Both the position numbers and the translations under genes were made by a program. The notes beneath the pieces were generated by a model. That model worked only from the letters and a program-made list of their open reading frames with translations, searched no databases and had not been told where the DNA came from. From the NCBI GenBank assembly GCA_018223415.1, contig JAGTTQ010000001.1:1006365-1070364 (forward strand): 64,000 nucleotides of DNA, given 5' to 3'. Positions 59,696 through 64,000 of this stretch are shown piece by piece. Every line of letters begins with the position of its first letter. Positions within the stretch are counted from its first letter, which is position 1. This DNA comes from Eubacteriaceae bacterium Marseille-Q4139. GTDB taxonomy: Bacteria > Bacillota > Clostridia > Lachnospirales > Lachnospiraceae.

Positions 59696-60367
59696 CTAAG
59701 ACAGGGCTGAGCGCTTTACCTGCTCCATGGCCTTTTTCACCGCCGGCAGGCAGAGGATCACCGCCGTGATAACGGCTTCCAGTCCGACATATGCATAATT
59801 ATAAAGGATCGGATATACAGCGGTAAGCTGTTTCGGGAAATTGTCCGGCATGTATTCCATCCAGTAGAGGTAGCCGCCGATGGCGTGGAAAACGCCGCGC
59901 ATAAAGGCGCCGAAGAGATAACCCTTCAAAAGGCCGTTTTTCGACTTGGAAAACAGGCCGGCAAGCCCCAGGGCCGCGAAGGCGAGCACGTAGTCGCAGC
60001 AAACCTGAAACGCCGACAGCACATAGGGCTCCTGCAAAAACTGAAGGATTCCGTAAGCCAGGCCGGCCATGACGCCGGTCCTTACGCCGTACCAGTAGCC
60101 GATCAGGCAGATGAACAGCATGCTGCAAAGCGTCACGGAGCCACCCCAGGGCATCTTCATCACGCGGATGTACGACGTTAAAAACGCCAGGGCAATGGCG
60201 GCCGCGCAGTAAACCAGCTCTTTTGCCGCCATGGTACGGCGGCTCTTTTCTCCGCTCTTTCGGGCAAGTACGGCTGCCCCAATGAGAAACAGGATTCCTG
60301 CGAGGATAAATACCACGTAGCCGGCTCCGGTCAGGCCGCCGTCTTCTGTTACAAGAAAACTGAACAT
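59696..60367 (-). CDS. thiT: Thiamine transporter substrate-binding subunit ThiT
   Basis: This protein of about 223 residues is a ThiT/YuaJ-type S component, which captures thiamine and uses the shared ECF energising module. About six helices are predicted; the motif ELVYCAAAIALAFLTSYIRVMKMPWGGSVTLCSM is characteristic, as is FQVCCDYVLAFAALGLAGLF. The N-terminal helix before that domain is an extension. The ATG at 60367 follows AAAGGAGG. A TPP riboswitch lies directly upstream, which independently supports thiamine as the ligand. Confidence 0.92.
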   Translation of the reverse strand: MFSFLVTEDGGLTGAGYVVFILAGILFLIGAAVLARKSGEKSRRTMAAKELVYCAAAIALAFLTSYIRVMKMPWGGSVTLCSMLFICLIGYWYGVRTGVMAGLAYGILQFLQEPYVLSAFQVCCDYVLAFAALGLAGLFSKSKNGLLKGYLFGAFMRGVFHAIGGYLYWMEYMPDNFPKQLTAVYPILYNYAYVGLEAVITAVILCLPAVKKAMEQVKRSALS

Positions 60368-60412
60368 AAAAAATACCTCCTTTGTTCGGCACAAAAGAGG
60401 GGTTCCATGCTG

Positions 60413-60435
60413 AAAAGTCAGAACGAAATTCTGAC
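60413..60435 (-). terminator. TPP riboswitch expression-platform terminator
   Basis: GTCAGAA-tttcg-TTCTGAC followed by TTTTC on the minus strand, placed directly after the aptamer. Thiamine pyrophosphate binding is expected to favour this stem and stop transcription before thiT. Confidence 0.8.
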
Positions 60436-60437
60436 GG

Positions 60438-60526
60438 TCGCTTCCTTACGCCGGTATTGCCCGGTTCAAGTAATGAGGGTTTTGGCCCATGGCCATTCTC
60501 AGCTTTGTTGCACCCCTAGCTTTCGT
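60438..60526 (-). ncRNA. TPP riboswitch (THI element)
   Basis: The minus strand contains the conserved TPP aptamer parts in order: AGGGGTGC, GCTGAGA, ACCCT, ACTTGAACCGGG, CAATACCGGCGTAAGGAAG. These match the usual GGGG...CTGAGA...ACCC...ACCTGATCCGGGTAATACCGGCGTAGGGA pattern with small changes. It controls thiT. Confidence 0.95.
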
Positions 60527-60714
60527 ATTCTGTTGGTATTTGTAGTATAGCGTCGGATACGGGAAAAGTCAACTGGTTTTGGGCAAGGCATACAGGCAGG
60601 AAATCCGGGCAGACAGCCTGCGCCCTCCTGTTTTGGTTTTTGGTTGATTTGTTTCAAGATTTGTTTTAGAATAAACAGCTTGATTTGTTTTTTAGATCAT
60701 ACAGAATTATTTTG

Positions 60715-60758
60715 ACAGGGAGAGGCCTATCGGACGGCCCTCCCTGTTTTCTCTTTTG
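60715..60758. terminator. Hairpin at the end of Rpn unit 1
   Basis: ACAGGGAGAGGCC pairs with GGCCCTCCCTGT (loop of about 10), followed on the plus strand by TTTTCTCTTTT; on the minus strand the T-run is weak. The same hairpin recurs in unit 2 near 62095-62138. Confidence 0.45.
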
Positions 60759-60784
60759 TTATGGCCGGATTTTGGGAATCCGCC

Positions 60785-60976
60785 TTACTGGTCGAAATCA
60801 GACAGATGGAATTTCTCCAGCATTTTCTCCAGATATTCCGGCTCCCTTTTGAGCCTCGAAATATCCGGGGACAAGCCGGCTTCTTCCATCTTTTCCAAGA
60901 GCTCCAGAATCCGCTTTTCTCCCAGCTTCCTCTCTTCACCAAGCATCTCCGCAAACAGCATATAACGCTCCTCCAT
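60785..60976 (-). CDS. Stand-alone Rpn C-terminal tail, copy A
   Basis: This 63-residue frame starts MEERYMLFAEMLGEERKLGE and ends at HLSDFDQ, matching the C-terminal 67 residues of the Rpn protein encoded just upstream, except for a shorter charged linker. It begins about 50 bases after that gene's stop. In this and the other copies, GGAGG lies 8 bases before the second methionine (60961 here), so a 58-residue product could be made. In E. coli rpn genes a C-terminal product from an internal start was reported to restrain the toxic full-length nuclease; a spare antitoxin is possible. It could also be a dead duplication. Confidence 0.45.
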   Translation of the reverse strand: MEERYMLFAEMLGEERKLGEKRILELLEKMEEAGLSPDISRLKREPEYLEKMLEKFHLSDFDQ

Positions 60977-61029
60977 TCTGCGGCTTTTCTTAAGCCCTGC
61001 GATTCGCCTTTGGATTTTAGGAATCCGCC

Positions 61030-61842
61030 TTACTGGTCGAAATCAGACAGATGGAATTTCTCCAGCATTTCCTCCAGATATTCCGGTTCTCTTTTGAGCC
61101 TCGGGATATCCGGGGACAGGCCGGCTTCTTCCATCTTTTCCAAGAGCTCCAGAATCCGCTTTTCTCCCAGCTTTTTCCCTTCCTTCCGCTCTTCTCCAAG
61201 CATTTCCGCAAACAGCATATAACGCTCCTCCATTCTGCGGCTCTTCTTAAGCCCTGCGATTCGCTCCTGTATTCTGGAAATCAGCGGGTCGTCCGGGAAG
61301 TTCCCGGCGCCGTTTCCGTCTCCCACGTAGCGGAGAAACTGCACCAGCTCCGGCGGCACCTCGTCCTCTCTCGCCCCAGCTGTGTTTAAAAACACCCGGC
61401 AGGCGCCGTCTTCCAGGCTCCCGCCGCTCTCTAAGCACTGGGCACGGAACGTGTAGCGGAACCGGCCCTCTCCGAAGGGATCGAAGGTACAGAGGAATAT
61501 GATAAAGCTCTCCGGCAGCGCGTCAAAGCTGTCTCCCGGCTTTAATGCCCCCACATCCATATGGGCCTGATAAAGTCTGCTCCGCTTCGGAAGATTCCCG
61601 CGGTTCACCGTCTGCATCTCCACATCAAAGACCGTCCCGGCCCCGTCGTCGGCAAACACGTCCAGCCGGATCCCGCGGTAATCCGAGTTAAACAGAAACG
61701 TATTCTCACTCTGCACCCGCACTGCACGGATAGGGATCTCTAAAATCCGCTCCAATACCATCCGGCAAAGTTCTTCGTCCGCCATGGCTGCCGCAAACAG
61801 AAACCCGTCTTTAAATTCCAGCTCCTCAAACTTTTTTCTCAT
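61030..61842 (-). CDS. Rpn family PD-(D/E)XK nuclease/putative transposase, copy A
   Basis: This 270-residue protein belongs to the Rpn (PDDEXK transposase-like) family. The N-terminal nuclease domain shows FKDGFLFAAAMADEE and the active-site run LDVFADDGAGTVFDVEMQ (D, then E-x-Q), then RSRLYQAHMDVGAL. Residues from about 204 form a charged helical tail (MEERYMLFAEMLGEE) with a Lys/Glu linker. Such proteins were named recombination-promoting nucleases and more recently linked to phage defence. The ATG at 61842 is preceded by AAGGCGGA. A GGAGG inside the gene before the Met at 61218 could start a short C-terminal product. Confidence 0.85.
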   Translation of the reverse strand: MRKKFEELEFKDGFLFAAAMADEELCRMVLERILEIPIRAVRVQSENTFLFNSDYRGIRLDVFADDGAGTVFDVEMQTVNRGNLPKRSRLYQAHMDVGALKPGDSFDALPESFIIFLCTFDPFGEGRFRYTFRAQCLESGGSLEDGACRVFLNTAGAREDEVPPELVQFLRYVGDGNGAGNFPDDPLISRIQERIAGLKKSRRMEERYMLFAEMLGEERKEGKKLGEKRILELLEKMEEAGLSPDIPRLKREPEYLEEMLEKFHLSDFDQ

Positions 61843-62164
61843 CGCAATTTCCGCCTTTCCTCATGGAAGGCGGACAGGCTCTGCCCGTAAGAAAAGTATA
61901 GCAGACGCGGCGGCAAAAGGCAATGGAAATGGATTTATCCGTATGTGGAATGCAATCTTTCTTGTCAAAAGGCAGGCAGGAAATCCGGGCAGACAGCCTG
62001 CGCCCTCCTGTTTTGGTTTTTGGTTGATTTGTTTCAAGATTTGTTTTAGAATAAACAGCTTGATTTGTTTTTTAGATTATACAGAATTCTTTTGACAGGG
62101 AGAGGCCTATCGGACGGCTCTCCCTGTTTTCTCTTTTGTTATGACCGGATTTTGGGAATCCGCC
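61843..62164. other. Gap between Rpn units
   Basis: It contains the promoter of copy A, 44 bases found in only one place (61929-61972), and the start of unit 2 (downstream sequence with a terminator-like hairpin near 62095-62138). No gene was seen. Confidence 0.5.
61895..61923 (-). promoter_or_regulatory. Promoter of Rpn copy A
   Basis: Minus strand TTGCCT (61918-61923), 17-base spacer ending TGC, TATACT (61895-61900): an extended -10 promoter. Confidence 0.6.
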
Positions 62165-62392
62165 TTACTGGTCGAAGTCAGACAGATGGAATTTCTCCAA
62201 CATTTTCTCCAGATACCCCGGTTCTCTTTTAAGCCTCGAAATATCCGGGGACAGGCCGGCTTCTTCCATCTTTTCCAAGAGCTCCAGGATTCGGTTTTCT
62301 CCCAGCTTTTTTCCTTCCTCTCTGCCTTCTCTTTTCCCTTCCTTCCGCTCTTCTCCAAGCATTTCCGCAAACAGCATATAACGCTCCTCCAT
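62165..62392 (-). CDS. Stand-alone Rpn C-terminal tail, copy B
   Basis: This 75-residue frame from MEERYMLFAEM to HLSDFDQ copies the tail of Rpn copy B. Its linker is the longest of the four (EERKEGKREGREEGKKLGE), versus EERKLGE in tail A. A GGAGG before the second Met (62377) would give a 70-residue product. The frame is open further upstream to 62638 only because the junction happens to join a different frame of copy B. It may be an extra antitoxin-like tail or a silent cassette for gene conversion. Confidence 0.45.
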   Translation of the reverse strand: MEERYMLFAEMLGEERKEGKREGREEGKKLGENRILELLEKMEEAGLSPDISRLKREPGYLEKMLEKFHLSDFDQ

Positions 62393-62444
62393 TCTGCGGC
62401 TTTTCTTAACCCTGCGATTCTCTTTTGGATTTTGGGAATCCGCC

Positions 62445-63269
62445 TTACTGATCAAAGTCAGACAGATGGAATTTCTCCAACATTTCCTCCAGATACCCCG
62501 GTTCTCTTTTAAGCCTCGAGATATCCGGGGACAGGCCGGCTTCTTCCATCTTTTCCAAGAGCTCCAAAATGCGCTTTTCTCCCAGCATCTTCCCTTCTCT
62601 TTTCCCTTCCTTCCGCTCTTCTCCAAGCATTTCCGCAAACAGCATATAACGCTCCTCCATTCTGCGGCTTTTCTTAAGCCCTGCGATTCGCTCCTGGATT
62701 CTGGAAATCAGCGGGTCGTCCGGGAAATTCCCGGCGCCGTTTCCGTCTCCCACGTAGCGGAGAAACTGCACCAGCTCCGGCGGCACCTCGTCCTCTCTCG
62801 CTCCGGCTGTGTTTAAAAACACCCGGCAGGCGCCGTCTTCCAGGCTCCCGCCGCTCTCTAAGCACTGGGCACGGAACGTGTAGCGGAACCGGCCCTCTCC
62901 GAAGGGATCGAAGGTACAGAGGAATATGATAAAGCTCTCCGGCAGCGCGTCGAAGCTGTCTCCCGGCTTTAATGCCCCTACATCCATATGGGCCTGATAA
63001 AGCCTGCTCCGCTTCGGAAGATTCCCGCGGTTCACCGTCTGCATCTCCACATCAAAGACCGTCCCGGCCCCGTCGTCGGCAAACACGTCCAGCCGGATCC
63101 CGCGGTAATCCGAGTTAAACAGAAACGTATTCTCACTCTGTACCCGCACTGCACGGATAGGGATCTCTAAAATCCGCTCCAGTACCATCCGGCAAAGTTC
63201 TTCGTCTGCCATGGCTGCCGCAAACAGAAACCCGTCCTTAAATTCCAGCTCCTCAAACTTTTTTCTCAT
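62445..63269 (-). CDS. Rpn family PD-(D/E)XK nuclease/putative transposase, copy B
   Basis: This 274-residue protein is nearly identical to copy A up to residue 220. The active-site region (LDVFADDGAGTVFDVEMQ) is unchanged, so the copy should be functional. The tail differs: linker EERKEGKREGKMLGE rather than EERKEGKKLGE, and GYLEEM for EYLEEM. A GGAGG internal ribosome site before the Met at 62645 is conserved. The coexistence of two almost identical copies makes cross-inhibition through shared tails likely, if the intragenic-antitoxin model applies. Confidence 0.85.
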   Translation of the reverse strand: MRKKFEELEFKDGFLFAAAMADEELCRMVLERILEIPIRAVRVQSENTFLFNSDYRGIRLDVFADDGAGTVFDVEMQTVNRGNLPKRSRLYQAHMDVGALKPGDSFDALPESFIIFLCTFDPFGEGRFRYTFRAQCLESGGSLEDGACRVFLNTAGAREDEVPPELVQFLRYVGDGNGAGNFPDDPLISRIQERIAGLKKSRRMEERYMLFAEMLGEERKEGKREGKMLGEKRILELLEKMEEAGLSPDISRLKREPGYLEEMLEKFHLSDFDQ

Positions 63270-63322
63270 CGCAATTTCCGCCTTTCATTATGGAAGGCGA
63301 AACAGGCTCTGCCCGTAAGAAA

Positions 63323-63351
63323 AGTATAGCAGACGCGGCGGCAAAAGGCAA
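63323..63351 (-). promoter_or_regulatory. Promoter of Rpn copy B
   Basis: Minus strand TTGCCT (63346-63351), 17-base spacer ending TGC, TATACT (63323-63328), identical to the promoter of copy A. Confidence 0.6.
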
Positions 63352-63428
63352 TGGAAACAGAGCTTCTCCCGCACATCAAAGGCGGTCGCAGATGTTAAAA
63401 CTCTCCGGCCGCCTGGTTCACATTTGCC

Positions 63429-64000
63429 TTAGCAAATCTCCTTTTCCAGGATCCCCATGATCTCCTCCACCGACTCCAGCTTTTCCAGATTCATCACCAG
63501 TTCTATCAGCCGGTTCAAATCCGCTTCGGACATCAGATTCTTCACGTTTGCAACAAATTTATTCTTGATTTCCTCAAAGCCCACAGGATTTCCCGGCGAG
63601 CCCTTGAGGTCGTAGACCTCCGTCTCGAGGACACGGCCGTCCTTTAAATAGACCTTTACCTTTGCTCCGCGCTTTTTCGGATAGACGGCCTGTACTGACG
63701 GATCCTGCTCCACCGTCACCTTTTCAGCCATCTTTAAGTATTTCGGATTGTTCGTATAGTCCGGATTCAGGTGGCAGACGCCGAAGCCTTTTTCATAGAG
63801 GGCAATGGCGATGCCGTAGGCGGAGCTGAATTTCGCCTCGCCGGAGTCCTTCGGCGCCTTGATTTTCCCTGTCAGCGTGCACGCCACCTCGTGTGTCCCG
63901 ACCCAGACATGATCCACGTCCTCCGGCTCAAAATGGTATTCTTCCATGAGATTTAAAACGCTCTCAATGGCCGGCTGTGCATGGCGGCAGGTGGGGTACA
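63429..64000 (-). CDS. MmgE/PrpD family protein, C-terminal part (runs off window)
   Basis: The last 189 or so codons of an MmgE/PrpD-type gene. The reading frame enters from beyond base 64000 as YPTCRHAQPAIESVLNLMEE, the conserved 'YPSCRHTHPAID' block of 2-methylcitrate dehydratase-like proteins. It continues through KVKVYLKDGRVLETEVYDLKGSPGNP to the end. Members include PrpD (2-methylcitrate dehydratase) and IdsA-like enzymes; the exact substrate cannot be read from this part. The methionine at 63947 is internal, not the start. Confidence 0.85.
   Translation of the reverse strand, partial: YPTCRHAQPAIESVLNLMEEYHFEPEDVDHVWVGTHEVACTLTGKIKAPKDSGEAKFSSAYGIAIALYEKGFGVCHLNPDYTNNPKYLKMAEKVTVEQDPSVQAVYPKKRGAKVKVYLKDGRVLETEVYDLKGSPGNPVGFEEIKNKFVANVKNLMSEADLNRLIELVMNLEKLESVEEIMGILEKEIC

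Larger units (their letters stand above)
60593..61928 (-). repeat. Rpn tandem duplication, unit 1
   Basis: This unit holds an Rpn gene, its promoter, a spare tail and about 190 bases of downstream sequence. It matches unit 2 (61973-63358); the downstream ends are offset by exactly 1380 bases (60601 and 61981 both begin aaatccgggcagac). The promoter ends are offset by 1427-1428 because unit 2 has longer tail linkers. The two units are separated by 44 unrelated bases. Confidence 0.85.
61973..63358 (-). repeat. Rpn tandem duplication, unit 2
   Basis: This is a direct repeat of unit 1 with near-identical nuclease-coding sequence; only silent or scattered changes are seen over the first 200 codons. 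It differs mainly in the tails, where linkers are longer. High identity indicates recent duplication or ongoing gene conversion. Confidence 0.85.

Noticed and set aside
62165..62638. 157-residue open frame starting MRKCLEKSGRK
   Set aside because: Its first half is an out-of-frame reading of Rpn copy B and it joins the tail frame only at the duplication junction. Only the part from 62392 down is meaningful.

Overview
The window looks like about 64 kb of chromosome from a gut-type member of Bacillota, most likely family Lachnospiraceae (Clostridium cluster XIVa). Supporting signs are strong AAGGAGG ribosome sites, TTGACA/TATAAT promoters, moderately GC-rich codons, lipoproteins with 'TACGG' lipoboxes, a SCIFF ranthipeptide locus, an OadB-type sodium pump, YitT, ThiT and an Rpn nuclease array. 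No rRNA, tRNA, CRISPR or prophage was seen. Family names come from reading translated sequence from memory; no search was run.

Layout. 1-4536 (minus): four tightly packed lipoprotein genes (GLUG, BspA-type leucine-rich, GLUG, beta-propeller-like). Upstream, 4577-4719 is a possible invertible promoter segment followed directly by a serine recombinase gene. 5530-7850: a YitT membrane protein and a siroheme nitrite/sulfite reductase. 8002-15608 (plus): a tyrosine recombinase, then a 219-bp segment bounded by an exact 20-bp inverted repeat, then a five-gene cellulose-type exopolysaccharide operon (VTC domain, DUF4956, CotH, PilZ-bearing cellulose synthase, GH5 glucanase). 15718-24936 (minus): an oligopeptide ABC operon ending in leucyl aminopeptidase, with an amber stop inside oppD; a divergent LacI-family regulator follows. 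26570-30299 (plus): a cell-wall-binding surface protein behind a C10 tract and a consensus promoter, then a DUF3089 lipoprotein. 30363-35856 (minus): scfA-scfB-secDF-tgt-yajC. 36091-47345: membrane proteins, OadB with a small partner, a CorC-like protein, a class D beta-lactamase, nagBA, a ROK protein and a decayed locus shaped like a type III toxin-antitoxin system. 47412-56455 (minus): a transglutaminase-domain protein, CutC and a dipeptide ABC operon, divergent from an M81 metallopeptidase and a Gfo/Idh/MocA oxidoreductase. 59696-60526: ThiT under a TPP riboswitch. 60593-63358: a direct tandem duplication of an Rpn nuclease gene, each copy followed by an extra copy of its C-terminal tail. 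63429-64000: the end of an MmgE/PrpD gene.

The main theme is switchable surface functions. Two recombinase genes of different families each sit next to inverted repeats and an envelope operon, and a third surface gene has a homopolymer tract at its promoter. The best candidate for a new system is the tyrosine recombinase, the 20-bp inverted repeat and the cellulose operon, where DNA inversion would be layered over c-di-GMP control through PilZ. The Rpn array with spare tails is the second. The serine-recombinase switch and the type III toxin-antitoxin remnant come next.
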